Shown here piece by piece: positions 45,382 through 56,811 of a DNA stretch of 64,000 nt. The number at the start of each line of letters is the position of its first letter. Position 1 is the stretch's first letter. This DNA is from Przewalskia tangutica. Taxonomy: Eukaryota > Streptophyta > Magnoliopsida > Solanales > Solanaceae. The notes below the pieces were generated by a model, which saw nothing but the letters and a program-made list of their open reading frames with translations, made no database searches and was not told the origin of the DNA. Location of the stretch: the NCBI GenBank assembly GCA_029844215.1, contig CM056721.1:131407254-131471253 (forward strand), given 5' to 3'. A program made the position numbers and the translations under genes.

Positions 45382-45630
45382 ACCCGCATGGGTGTAGCTC
45401 AGTTGGTTCCAGGGTGACAGATTGCTCCCAAGAAGGCAGGTTCGAGCCCTGACAGCCGCAGTGTGGGAGTTCATTTCTTCTTTGTGAGGGATGACTCCTT
45501 GTGGGCACCAGACACTGTGCCTCCCACCTAGTGGGCCGCTGAGTACCATGATTTACCTTCCTCCACCAATCTCTGTCGGGTCGGAGGGGTGGGGGCCCTG
45601 TGGGCGAGGGATTTCGCCTTTTTGCTCCCA
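45382..45630 (+). mobile_element. tRNA-derived SINE (second family)
   Basis: Perfect 18-bp TSD AGTATTATTAAGTCGAAC at 45364-45381 and 45631-45648. The head GGGTGTAGCTCAGTTGGTTC carries an A box (TAGCTCAGTTGG) and about 45 bp later the B box GGTTCGAGCCC. The GC-rich body continues to CGCCTTTTTGCTCCCA. There is no acceptor-stem pairing, so it is not a tRNA gene. Frames on both strands here are artefacts of the GC-rich body. Confidence 0.85.
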
Positions 45631-45913
45631 AGTATTATTAAGTCGAACTATCTATCATTCCATTCTACTTTATATGATTTTTTTTTTTAGATTCAAATTA
45701 TGTTATTTTTTTACCATTAATTTAAAATATTATTTTTCGTCGTGTTGATATATAAGAAAAATGTAGTGTTGATATATAAAAAAAAATTACATCTTATAAT
45801 ATTTTTCATATAATTTTTTAATAACTAATTCTGATTAAATGAGAATTACCTATCGGTTGGGCCAGAGGTTCAAACCCTCTAACAATCAGTCCATTATAGG
45901 TTAGAAGCTCTTA

Positions 45914-46209
45914 GGGCACGTTTGGTACATTGTATTACGCTGGACTTCACTAGACAAAAAATAATATAACATTTGGTGGACGTTTTCAACCGGACTGGAC
46001 TGTACTATTTCTAAGAATAGTACATTTCAACTGCCATTTTTGAGACTCATCCCCTGGACTGTACTAAAAATAAAAGATAAATAAAAATACAGTCTATTAT
46101 ATATTAATACTCTAATACCGTCTATTATATATTAATATAGTTCAGTCCATTACAATATAGTACAGTCCATGCAAATTATACAATCCAATGAGATATATCA
46201 AACGAGCCC
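45914..46209. mobile_element. Tourist-like MITE (TTA target)
   Basis: TSD TTA at 45911-45913 and 46210-46212. Left end GGGCACGTTTGGTACATTG, right end complementary to GGGCTCGTTTGATATATC. Contains repeated CAGTCTATTATATATTAATA units at about 46090-46140. TTA targets and GGGC termini fit PIF/Harbinger-derived Tourist elements. Confidence 0.75.
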
Positions 46210-46430
46210 TTATATTTAAACCTGACAATGATATGTTGTCGCCACTTTAAAATGATTTAAAAACATTTATCCTTTTCGATAATTAATTAATATCTTTTCA
46301 AACTTGGTTAGGCAAAAGCTTGCATCCAAGGCATCACCTAGCTAGTACTAAGGGTCAAAAACACGATAAGCAAAGTAGCAAACCAACTAAAGGGTTTGAA
46401 GACTCATAAATATATCAACAATGTTAATGT

Positions 46431-47690
46431 AGTGTTTGACTAAACTTCTGACTTCTTTGGTTAAATAACCTCTTTTCAGAAGTAGAAACACTTTTTTCAG
46501 AAGTCAAAAAGTGTTTCTAGATAAGAAGAGAAGCAGAAACACCAATTTAGTGCTTCTGGAGAAGCTCCTTTTGCTCATTCATTGATTTTTTTTTAGACCA
46601 ATTTACCATTTTCTTTTCACAAAATTCCTTTTAATTTCATATAATATCCCCATATAAAATAGAAATTTGAGAATACAAATAGAGTGGGGTAGGTGGTAGG
46701 GGAGGGGAGGGTAAGAAAAAGTTCATATTTTTTTATAAAAGTAACAAAAATATGAAATATAAATTTGAGGATGGGTAGGGCAATGGGGTGGGGTGAGGGG
46801 AGGGTAGGGGTATGCGGGTAAGTTTTTTTTTTTTTTATAAAAGTAACAAAAAATATTAAATAGAAATTTGAGGATGGGTAGGGCAATGGGGTGGGGTCGG
46901 GGTAGGGCGGGGGTAACAAAAATCATATTTTTAATATTTTTTTATAACAATAACAAAAAATATGAAATAGACATTTGCGGATGGGTAGGACAAGGGGGTG
47001 GGGTGGGGGTAGGGGTAAGAAAAAAATTCATATTTTTTGATAATTTTTTTTTATAAAAGTAACAAAAAATATGAAATAGAAATTTGAGGATGAGGTAGGG
47101 CAATGGGGTGGGGGTAGGGCAAAATTTCATACTTTCAATCTTTTTTTATAAAAGTAACAAAAAATATGAAATAGAAATTGAGGATGGGGTAGGCCAATGT
47201 GAGGGGGTTGGGGTATGGCGGGAGGGTAAGGGGAAGATTTTTTTTTATATTTTTTATAAAAGTAAAAAAAATATGACATAGAAATTTGAGAATGGGGTGG
47301 AGGTAGGTGTGGGTAGGGCGGGGATAGGTTTGGAGATATTTGAGTCATTGACTATCATATTGTCGTTACATTTCTTATGTACAATATAATATTATTTTTT
47401 GATTAAATGTTGCAATTAAATAATTTTAAAAAAAAACTATTAAATTGTAAAGATATACTAATTTTTAGAAACATATGATAGAAAAGAATATTTTAAATAG
47501 TTTTAAATCTATTAAAAAGAATATTCTAGTAGATTTGCATAAATGTTGACCAAACAAGAAACTGTTTCTGTTTCTCAGAAGCATTTTATAATTATAGGCC
47601 AAACACCCTAACTGATTCTCTAGAAACAGTTTCTGCAGAACTACTTCTCAGAAACAGAAATATCTTTTCAGAAGATTGGCCAAACAGACC
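46431..47690. mobile_element. TIR element with internal G-rich minisatellite, copy 1
   Basis: The left end GTGTTTGACTAAACTTCTGA pairs imperfectly with the right end (complement GTCTGTTTGGCCAATCTTCTGA). A subterminal stem follows (CAGAAGTAGAAACACTTTTT and AAAAGTGTTTCTAG; AAACTGTTTCTG and CAGAAACAG). The middle 46640-47340 is a tandem array. The flank after the array (TTTGGAGATATTTGAGTCAT onward) is shared with copy 2. No transposase gene. TSD not established. Confidence 0.65.
46640..47340. repeat. Minisatellite array of about 105-125-bp units, copy 1
   Basis: About six units of the form TTTTATAAAAGTAACAAAAA, TATGAAATAGAAATTTGAGG, ATGGGTAGGGCAATGGGGTG and a variable G tract, then AAGAAAAA-TTCATATTT. 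The G tracts (for example GGGGTGGGGTGAGGGGAGGG at about 46785-46804) meet the G-quadruplex pattern. All short frames on both strands come from this array. Confidence 0.85.
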
Positions 47691-47780
47691 ATAAGCCTGC
47701 ATTAATAAATTTCATTACCCGAGACACAAATTAAAACTATAGCATGTATACATTCCTAGCCTTAATTATTCATGTTTTTA

Positions 47781-47979
47781 CATGAGGTAGCCAAATTGGT
47801 GCTTGATGGTAGCGGGCGAGTAAGGTCACGAGTTCGATCCTGCATAAACCTTGGTTGAGTCATTGGCGTACTGCCAAGTGTGGTTTACATGGTGGCGTGG
47901 TTTGCGGCTCTTTGCGTCGGTCGGGGTTTACCTGTCTTTTCGAAAGAGTGGCGGTGAGTTCTTCGTCAACAAAAAAAAA
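47781..47979 (+). mobile_element. tRNA-derived SINE, same family as 24225-24416
   Basis: TSD AATTATTCATGTTTTTA at 47764-47780 and AATTATCCATGTTTTTA at 47980-47996 (one mismatch). The head contains GGTGCTTGATGGTAGCGGG (A-box area) and CACGAGTTCGATCCTGCATA (B box). It ends in an A tail at 47970-47980. The reading frame at 47855-48037 is not a gene. Confidence 0.8.
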
Positions 47980-48297
47980 AATTATCCATGTTTTTAGAGA
48001 GCTCTCCGAGAGCCATTCTCTTTTGTGGATTAATTAAGTATGTGAAATATATTCTATTGAAAACCATAAGAGAATCTCTTTTCATGTACCTGAAACTTGG
48101 AAAATTAAACTGTCTTTTATTGTATTTAATAATCTCACGCCAGAAGGAATTCCTTTTCGATACGGAATAGGCTAAAAGCTCATGTTGTGTTGTTCGTTAC
48201 TTTGTTATTTAATTTTCTTGTTGAAGACTATAGGGAATCTTCCTCTTGACAGTGTAAGCCCTTAGCAAGCTATTCTTTGTAATGTTGACTGACAGTA

Positions 48298-49354
48298 GAG
48301 TCCGGGACATGTTTTTTAAACCAAAATTTCAAAAGGGACTGTGGACTACACGATAAATCAAAAAGGGTTTATTGTGTAGCCCCCCACGAGTTGTCTATAA
48401 TTTTAACGGAACTTTATCGTCGTCTGTTGCGTCTCCAATTTTTTTTAATTTTTTTTTGCTTGCTAATCATGAAGCCCTACACGACTCGCAAAGCATTTTT
48501 TAAGAAAAAAACAATTGGAAAATCATGTAGAAATACACGATTTAAAAATAAAATTTTCCTTTTGCAAATCGTGCCAATTTTTTTATAAGCACGCCTTTTA
48601 TATCATGCGGCATGAGTTGCCCAAAGTCACTTCTAAAACATGCAAGTACCAAAACTCTTCCAACGAAGCAACGACCACTCAAACTGTACATTTTATTCAA
48701 TTCACGAACGGAATCTTCTTAACATCGGGATCCTACTTCATCTTTGTGCTACTGATATATATATATATATAAGGAGTTGATCACTGTTCTCCTAGTATCC
48801 AGAAGTGTTTTCGCTAATGCTCTCTATTATTTTGCAAAGTTCAGCATTATAATTAGAAGGATATTAGATGAAACAACACTCGTGTAAACATTGGCCAAAA
48901 ATGAAAATACAGGTAACTGAAAATTGTTAATATGACAGTCATTACGAGAAACACTATTTGATATTGAAAGTTTTTTTCTTCTCAAATTTATAAGGAACAT
49001 TTAAACAGAATTGCAACAAGGTTTCCTTACACCGTGAAGTTTGAAAAAAATATTTATAAGGAACATCTAATGCCTTTGTGCACGATATAAAAGGCGTCCG
49101 CTTAAAAAAATGGCATTTGCAAATTGTGTTGGGGTACACGATTTTCCAATTGTTTTTATAAAATGTTTTGCAAATCGTGTAGGGCTCCACGATTGCAAGT
49201 AAAATATATTTTTTTAAAAATTGAAGATGCAGCAGACGACGATTTATCTGTTAAAATTATAAACAACTTATGGAGGGGGGGGGGGGGTATACGAAAATAT
49301 TTCAAACTTCTTTTAAAATTTTAACTTAAAAAATGCCCTTTAAGCGCCGGACTC
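48298..49354. repeat. Long imperfect inverted repeat (about 0.3-kb arms)
   Basis: Left arm 48298-48610 is the imperfect reverse complement of 49079-49354, with a spacer of about 468 bp. Matching blocks in order: GAGTCCGG, TATAATTTTAAC, ATCGTCGTCTG, GCCCTACACGA, AACAATTGGAAAATC, TTTGCAAAT and CGCCTTTTATATC. Direct repeats GGAATCTTCCTCTTGAC flank it at 48234-48250 and 49431-49447. The spacer has no convincing ORF. It could be a foldback or Mutator-like element, two opposed repeat copies, or a hairpin-RNA locus. Confidence 0.75.
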
Positions 49355-49447
49355 ACGGGCAGTCTCCCTCTTAGTTTACCAAAGAAAACTCAAATGTGGA
49401 GATGTTATTTATGTTGTTAAAGGCAATATAGGAATCTTCCTCTTGAC

Positions 49448-50840
49448 CTATAGAAGTTAATATTGAGGTGTTTTTTAATCATATTGAAATGTTCAAGGGC
49501 AAAAAGAAATCTAGAAATTTAGGTTAGAATTTTAATTTATTCTTCCTAACATTATGAAGAAGAACCACACAAAATATGCACCTCTTCCATAATGAAAAAA
49601 AATGAATCAACTTACATTTAGTATTGTAAAATAAAAATGTCATTCATGAAGTTAGTAGATTGGTACAAACCAAACAAGTCAAGTACAACAATAACAACAT
49701 ATTAATATGATCCACAAGTAAAATATGAGGAAGGTGGGTGTACGCATACCTTACATCCATCCTTGAATGAGGTAAATGGTACAAACCGTTGATCGAAATT
49801 AAAAGACATTACTCTTGACACATTAAGACTCTTGTTAAGTTATTTTTTATTATGACAAAAGCAAGCCAAAGGAAAGTGCTCCAAATTAAAGGCTAACAAT
49901 CGAAATAAAGTTAGCTTCTTTTTCCCCTTGTTTTTTCATTTGGTGTTCATTATCCGTAATGAACTCGATAATCTGAATTGGCACAAGATAAAGCGCTCCC
50001 GTCCAAATTCAGTCGTATTAGTATTGCTGAAACAAGAAATGTACAACATGACGAGAAGTATTACATCCGCCTAAGTGTATATATGTTAGTCTGTCTCAAA
50101 ATACTTGTTACATTACATTTTTTAAGAGTTAAATTATATGAATTTTGACCAATATTTTAAGTTATATTTTTTATCATATTAATATGAGAAGAATTGCAAC
50201 TTATAGTACTTTTTCATATAGTTTCCGAATATCTAAATTTTAATTTTAAAATATTGAATTAATCTAATCGATTCGAATTTAGCTTTGAAAGGTAGTCAAA
50301 TTGACTTTTAAAAGAAAAACATATAACAAGTATTTTGGAACTAACATTTTTTCTGCTACTTCTCCATCTTTAATTTCTTTTTTAAAATAATTTGTTAACG
50401 TTAGCACACTCTCTTCTGTGTCTCTAGCTCTGTCTATATTCTATGTATCTAGATTTATCTCAACCTATTCATTATCTTAAATAGTTTGGGTCATTGTCGG
50501 TTGTCGACTATTTGTTCATTTTTGTGAGGCAAATAATATTTGGATGTGTGCAGATGATAATTAGAATTATTATCCAGTCAACACCAACAAACGTAACGGT
50601 ACCTTAGATTAGGGTTTATACAACACATTATTATAATTATTAAATTAAGGGGCCATGTGCTTTATGAACTGGATAGGGTGAGAGACTGGAATGCTTGGTT
50701 AAGATAGAGAGAGAGAGATTGCAATACAATCTCTGAGAGGAGACTGTAGATAGAATTATAATATTTGTTCATTCATATGTTTGATTCAGGTTGGGCAAAA
50801 GGTGGGATTAAGCAAAAGGTAGGATTAAGTGATTAACTAA
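49448..50840. other. Intergenic DNA with a LINE-tail fragment
   Basis: At about 49686-49790 (TACAACAATAACAACATATT, GGAAGGTGGGTGTACGCATA, CCTTACATCC) lies a decayed RTE-LINE 3' end, minus orientation. Elsewhere AT-rich, with an (AG)n patch at 50708-50720 and a doubled GGCAAAAGGTGGGATTAAG/AGCAAAAGGTAGGATTAAG at 50795-50830. No gene. Confidence 0.45.
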
Positions 50841-50857
50841 TATTTCATTTATCACAT

Positions 50858-52137
50858 ACAACGACAATAACAATAAAAACATACTCAGTGAAATCTCATA
50901 TTATAGAGGTCTGGGGAGGGTAGAGTATATACAAACCTTACATTCACCTTGGTAGGTAGAGCGGTTGTTTTCGGGAGACCCTCGGCTCAAGACAAAGCAT
51001 AATCACAAGCAAGTCAATCAAAACAAAGCACAAGTAAAGCAAGAGAAACGGTCAGACTCAGATAAAGAATTAAAGCAGTATAAAGTGCATTTGAACAAAA
51101 GGGAGGAGTAGCTAACACAATTAAATAAGCTAAACAAAATACACTAAAGAACACATATCAGTATAAATCAACCACAGTGGAATATAAAGCAATAATGTGC
51201 CTATAAGTGTGATAGGCTAATCAGACCTACATTAATAGCACTACAACTATCAATTTGTAAGCATAAGTAGGACTACGCACGAGTACCTACTACTCTTCTA
51301 CCCTAATATATGTCCTCCACAACCCCTATCTAAGGTCATGTCCTCAGTAAGTTGCACCTGCACCATATCTCATCTAATCACCTCTCCTCAATACTTCTTC
51401 GGCCTACCTCTACCCCTCATGAACCCGTCCATAGTCAACCTCTCACACCTCCGCACTGAGGCATCTGTTTCTCTCCTCTGTACATGCTCGAACCATCTCA
51501 ACCTCGCTTCCCGCATCTTATCATCCACCGAGGTCACTCCCACTTTGTCTCGATATCATCATTTCTAATCATATCTCTCCTTTTATGCCTACATATCCAT
51601 CTCAGCATCCTCATCTGCGCAACTTTCATCTTTTGTATGTACGAATTCTTGACTGGCCAACACTCCGTCCATACAACATTGTCGGTCTAACCACCACCCT
51701 ATAGATCTTGTCTTTAAGTTTTTGTGACACCTTTTTGTCGCATAAGACTCCAGATGCGAGCCTCTATTTCATCCACCCTGCCCCAATACGATGTGTGGCA
51801 TCGTCATCAATCTCTCCATTCCCTTGGATAATAGACCATAGGTACTTGAAGCTTCATTCTTTGAAATGACCTGAGTACCAAGCCTTACCTCCACGCTTGT
51901 ATCAGGATCGCTCTCATTACTGAACTTGCACTCCAAATATTTTGTCTTGGTCCTACTCAACCTGAACCGTTTAGATTCCAAAGTCTGTCTCCAAACCTCC
52001 AGTTTGACGTTCATTCCGCTGCGAGTCTCATCAATTAGGACTATGTCGTCTGCGAATAACATACACCATGGTACTTCCCCTTGGAGTTGTCTCGCCAGAC
52101 CGTCCATCACTAAGGCAAATAGGAATGGGTTAAGAGT
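50858..52137 (-). mobile_element. 5'-truncated RTE-type LINE
   Basis: Perfect 17-bp TSD TATTTCATTTATCACAT at 50841-50857 and 52138-52154. The minus strand carries the C-terminal half of LINE reverse transcriptase and a 3' end in a GTTATTGTCGTTGT-type tail preceded by CTACCCTCCCCAGACCTC. Total 1280 bp; the 5' part was lost at insertion, normal for target-primed reverse transcription. Confidence 0.92.
51300..52137 (-). pseudogene. LINE reverse transcriptase C-terminal half
   Basis: The minus frame from 52137 reads NPFLFALVMDGLARQLQGEV, PWCMLFADDIVLIDETRSGM (catalytic FADD), WRQTLESKRFRLSRTKTKYL, ECKFSNESD and YGLLSKGMERLM. Further on, in other frames, come DDKMREARLRWFEHVQRREE and ERLTMDGFMRGRGRPKKY, the usual C-terminal end. 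Frameshifts and stops occur near 51750 and 51560. The codons upstream of NPFLF in the open frame are host DNA across the junction. Confidence 0.88.
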
Positions 52138-52154
52138 TATTTCATTTATCACAT

Positions 52155-52553
52155 GCTTTTTTTTATGTTTGGTAAAAAAAAAATTCAGAATTAGCAATTT
52201 CGGGATTGTTTATACCATAATTTCGTATTATTTTTCATATTTTATATGGAACAACATCCTGGAATAAAAACAACAAAATGATATGTTTTCCCTTCTTCAA
52301 AGCTATTTCCGTAATTATGAAAAATAAGTTTAAAATTTTAAAAAAACTAATCTCAATTTGTCTAGTTTAAAATTAAACCACTCACATCACATGTTTTTAT
52401 TCTAACCCGTGTATCTCATTTTTAATTCAATGAACCTCAACCAATAAAGGTATATTCTTTTTTTAAGAAATCCTCTAGGCAGATGCCTAGGGCTAATTTT
52501 TATTAATAAATAAATAAATGCTAACCTCAAAAAGAGGTATATCCGCTAAACAA

Positions 52554-52600
<47 letters not shown>

Positions 52601-52870
52601 TTATTATTATTATTATTCAATCTCGTATTATAATACTATCATTATAATTTGGGGATAACTTGTTTCAACCAAATGACCCTTAAGAGTACATTTTTCACTT
52701 CCAATACGAGACAAATTTGTTACTTGTAATATAATTTACTCATAATCTCTAATTGTCTAAATTTTATTTGAAAAGATATATAAAACATTTTATATAGTGT
52801 GAAGTTATAACGGTCTGTCAAATTATTCTCATTAATCAAACAACGACAAAAGATAGTAGGACATGTAGGT
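52155..52870. other. AT-rich DNA with (TTA)n microsatellite
   Basis: (TTA)n with one interruption at about 52553-52617. TTGGGGATAACTTGTTTCAA and CCAAATGACCCTTAAG at 52650-52684 look like a MITE right end; a possible partner TTAAGGGGCCATGTGC is at 50645, which would place the LINE inside that MITE. No gene. Confidence 0.5.
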
Positions 52871-54163
52871 GGTGTTTGACCAAGCTTGTGGATGTGTTTC
52901 TGTTTCTCAGAAATACTTCTTTGGCCAAACACTCTTTTTCCAGAAGTAGAAACACTTTTTCCAGAATCCAAAAAGTGTTTCTAGATGAGAAGAGAAGCAA
53001 AACACCAATTTGGTATTTTTGGAGAAGTGTTTCTGGAGGAGCCCTTTTTGCTCATTCAATGAATTTTTTTTTGGACTCATTTACCATTTTTTTTCACAAA
53101 AATTCTTTTAATCTCATATAATATCCCCATATAAAATAGAATTTTGGAAATAGGGGTAGAGTGGGGGTAGGGAGTAAGGCGGGGTAAGAAAAAAATTCAT
53201 TTTTTTTTATAAAAGTAACAAAAAAATATGAAATAGAAATTTGAGGATGGGTAGGGAAATGGGTGCAGGGTGGGGTGGCGTGAGGGTAGGGCGGGGTAAA
53301 AAAAATTCATTTTTTTTATAAAAGTAACAAAAAATATGAAATAGAAATTTGAGAATGAGTAGGGCAATGGGGTGTGTGGGGGTGGGGAGTAGGGCGGGGT
53401 GTAAGAAAATAATTCATATATTTTTTTTTTTTATAAAAGTAACAAAAAGTATAAAATAGAAATTTGAGGATGGGGTAGGGCAATGGGTGGGGATAGAGAT
53501 AGGGCGGGGGATAAGAAATATTTTCAATCATTTTTTATAAAAGTAACAAAAAATATGAAATAGAAATTTGAGATGGGGTAGGGCAATGGGGTGGGGGGGT
53601 AGGGGTAGGGCGGGGGTAAGAAAAAATTTCATATTTTCAATCATTTTTTATAAAAGTAACAAAAAATATGAATTAGAAATTTGAGGATGGGGTAGGACAA
53701 TGGGGTGGGGTTGAGGGTAGGGCGTGGTGTGGGTAGGGCGGGGGTAGGTTTGGACATATTTGAGTCATTGACTATCATATTGTCGTTACATTTCTTATGT
53801 ACAATATAATATTATTATTTTATTATATGTTGCAATTAAATAATTTTTTTTTTATTAAATTATAAAGATATACTAATTTTTAGAAACATATGGTAGAAAG
53901 AATATTTTAAATAGTTTTAAATCTATTAAAAAAATATTCTAGTAAATTTGCATAAATGTTGGTCAAACTGAAAACTGTCCGAGTGGCGGCATACCGTCTT
54001 ATAAAAAGGATAAATAGATCTTATAATGAATTCAATTCTCGTTTTTTTCTTAGAAACACTTCTATAATTATAGGTCAAACATCCTAACTGATTCTCCAGA
54101 AATAATTTCTGCAGAACTACTTACGAAAATGCAAATACCTTTTCGTGCAGTAAAGCAGGCCGT
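52871..54163. mobile_element. TIR element with internal G-rich minisatellite, copy 2
   Basis: Same plan and subterminal sequence as 46431-47690: GGTGTTTGACCAAGC start, CAGAAGTAGAAACACTTTTT, AAAAAGTGTTTCTAGATGAG, the array, then TTTGGACATATTTGAGTCAT and TTGACTATCATATTGTCGTT. The right end is more decayed (CGTGCAGTAAAGCAGGCCGT). A GAGTGGCGGCATACCG-containing insertion of about 80 bp near 53975-54045 is unique to this copy. Confidence 0.65.
53125..53757. repeat. Minisatellite array, copy 2
   Basis: About six units with the same consensus as copy 1 (TTTTATAAAAGTAACAAAAA, GAAATAGAAATTTGAGGATG, GGGTAGGGCAATGGGGTG). Unit boundaries and G-tract lengths differ from copy 1, so the arrays have evolved separately after, or instead of, one duplication. 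G-quadruplex-type runs occur at about 53588-53620. Confidence 0.85.
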
Positions 54164-55027
54164 AGTATAATTCTAATTTCTTCCTAAAAAGTCCTTTAAA
54201 GTTTGAACTCGAAACTGAAAACATTTTTGGCAAGGAATCATGAGAGAACAAAATCAAACTAAAGGACAAAGAGGTACATCAATAAATGATACTCATGATA
54301 CCATATGTTATTAACTTATTATGTATCAAAGCTTCTGAAAGAGTACCATAGACCCAAATCAAGATTGTGACTCTTCAATTGTAGTAACCTGACATCTTTT
54401 ATATTTGATACCAGGAAGTTTTCGATAGCAACAGATTTTGTTAGTACTATATTAAAATCTTAAAGATACAAAATATTGATGGCCGGCCAGTTCGTAAGTT
54501 GTAGTTTCATTTAAAGAAATTGGCCCTTGTAGTTATTAAAAGTTACATACAAATCCCATTTAATCATTTTGGAACCATTTCTTAATGTTATTTAACACTA
54601 TATATTTGTACTTAGCGATACCTAATGCTACTTAATAATATTTAATCGCACTTAATGTTATTTAATATAATACTACTCTTCTTCTAATCTTCTACTTTTT
54701 GGGCTTCTTTCTTAGAACTACTAATACTATTTAATGCTACTTGATAATATTTAAGAGTTAATACCTCAAAAAATCTAAATTATCCACGTTTTATTAGTTT
54801 AATACTTAAACTGTGAAATGTTATAGTTACTCATTTAAATTATAACATTTCCTATCTAAGACCCCAATGGCATCACTCTCTTTGGTGACTCTTTGTAGTG
54901 TCTAAGCTACAAAAATAGGTCGAAATGATCAGCCATGTGACATTTTACATTATTTAATTCTTGTTCAAGTGTTCGGATTAGTATCGTCTACCAAGTGTTA
55001 ATTAGTCTGTATATATTTAAGTAACTC
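54164..55027. other. Intergenic DNA with TTAATGCTACTTAAT-like words
   Basis: From 54575 to 54755 degenerate direct repeats of TAATGCTACTTAATAATATT and TAATGTTATTTAA recur about six times. No gene or termini. Confidence 0.45.
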
Positions 55028-55032
55028 CATTC

Positions 55033-55657
55033 TGTTAGTACCAATCTAGTATTTTCGATAAAACAAGCACAATAATAGAATAATAATTCAATTGAAATTG
55101 AAATCAACAACAGAGAGTACTGTAAATTGAAAAACAAACACTAACTTGATACGATAGAGGCCTGCTGTCGCAGTGTCCTAACACAGAAATTCGCCCCCAC
55201 TTGTGCAGTATTTGCGGACGTCTATCTAGAGGATACAACTATCTGGTGAAAGTTCTTGCACAAAAACTTGACCCTAACGAATTTACTTTATGTTGTTTTC
55301 CAGAAATATATTTAGGAAGAAGAAGAGATGAATCAAATGATATCTTTTATGAGATCTTTTGATTCTTGTAATGATTGTTATTCATTGTCTATTTCAACCA
55401 AATGATCAATATGCTTTATATAGCAGTAATATATGAACAGATATGATCATTCATTCCAAATGTTGTAATTATTCTGAAAAGCTATAACTTTTGATTTGAA
55501 AATCAATCCGTTGGCCCATGTACGCGCCATCACATTGATTTTCTTTGTTCATCAGATTTATGCCGCGCCTCTCCCTAGGCGTCGGGCGCTTGGCCAATAT
55601 TTTTGAAAATATTTTTGATCACTTATTTTATTCTTCTTCCTTGTACAAGTTCCAACA
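55033..55657 (-). repeat. 3' LTR of Copia-4
   Basis: Plus-strand edges TGTTAGTACC and GTTCCAACA. Collinear with 63222-63901 except in the GC-rich centre (55510-55600), where a block is missing, and a small AATATTTTTGAA duplication. The frame at 55603-55806 is not a gene. Confidence 0.92.
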
Positions 55658-56259
55658 ATATCCAACATTTTTTATTCAAACTTCTAATAATACCTCACAT
55701 TTGGATAGAAAATAAGATAATAAGGAACTTATACTTATCGTTATTTCGGAAAACCATGTATGACATGCATAAAAAAATGTGTCTTTTGGACTTGAACCGT
55801 TCGTAGTGAATACTTATCGAATCTACTTTGTGAAATAGTGAACGTATGTCTTGAACTATTCACGTTTTATAGTAAATCGAGATAAGAAGTATCACACACA
55901 TCATACCAACATATTTCAATTCTTACGGTTGTGTTCATTTCTCGTGAACAACTCCTTCTTCGTGAGATTTTGTAGAGAACGTAGCCATATCGGTTCTCAT
56001 AGATGCGACCCCACATCAATCTCATATAGGTAATATCAAACAAGAATAGTCCGTACTATCCCACCATAATGACTTTTAGTTTTATTAAGAATAATATTCA
56101 TCCCTTAATTATCAACGGATTAACACACATTGGTTCACCATAGAAATGAGCATATGTGTGTTTTCTATGCTCCTTGAGTCTTCCTCACTAGTTATCCTAT
56201 TGAACCTACACTATGGGATCTCCAATTTTGCTAGGTTAGGTTTCCGCCAAGTAGTGACT
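55658..56259 (-). other. Copia-4 3' non-coding region
   Basis: Between the RNase H end and the 3' LTR. It contains scattered AT-rich sequence and no intact ORF. Small plus-strand frames are not supported. Confidence 0.45.
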
Positions 56260-56811
56260 CATTATGTTGGCTTTAAGACCATTTCCCTCGATGTAAATAC
56301 GACTTGCTCTCGGTTAAGGCCTTTAGTCAAAGATCAGTTATATTGTCCTTTGATTTTACATAATCAATGGAAATAATATCATTCTTTAGCAAGCTACGTA
56401 TTGTATTATGACGTCACCTTATATGCCTCGATTTGTCATTGTATATTTGGTTCTTTGCCCTCGTCAGAGCAACCATACTATCACAATGTATGCAAATGAA
56501 TGTAACAAGCTTTGTCCACAAAGGAATACCTTCTAGGAAGTTTTTGAGCCATTCTGCCTCTTCGGCATCTTTGTCCAAGGCTATAAATTCCGCTTTCATA
56601 GTCGATCGTGTATTCACTGTTTGCTTTGATGATTTTCAAGATACCGACGCTCCACCAAGTGTAAATACATAACCACTTGTGGACTTACTTTCCAAATGGT
56701 TGGAAATCCAATTAGCATCACAATATCCTTTTAAAACAGGAGGATATTTTATAAAATGCAACCCATAGTTCATTGTATGCTTTAGATATCGGAGTGCCTT
56801 ATTAGCGCAAA
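56260..56811 (-). pseudogene. Copia-4 RNase H
   Basis: Minus strand: RYLKHTMNYGLHFIKYPPVL, GYCDANWISNHLESKSTSGY (first Asp), a frameshift near 56640, RSTMKAEFIALDKDAEEAEW (Glu), CIHCDSMVALTRAKN (Asp), NDKSRHIR and, past a stop, DYVKSKDN with LLTKGLNRE. It is cut at 56812 by the solo LTR and resumes beyond 59688. Confidence 0.82.

Noticed and set aside
45394..45470. Possible tRNA gene at the TAGCTCAGTTGG / GGTTCGAGCCC boxes
   Set aside because: Acceptor and anticodon stems do not pair, and the block is the head of a 249-bp unit with an 18-bp TSD, so it is a SINE.
45840..45900. GGTTCAAACCC box suggesting a tRNA or SINE
   Set aside because: Only a B-box-like word is present. No A box at the right distance, no acceptor-stem pairing, no TSD or tail was found.
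46600..47350. Several 60-100-codon frames on both strands
   Set aside because: All are translations of the minisatellite array; repeats open frames by chance.
51338..51690. Plus-strand frames of 76 and 68 codons
   Set aside because: Exact antisense of the LINE reverse transcriptase C-terminal region.
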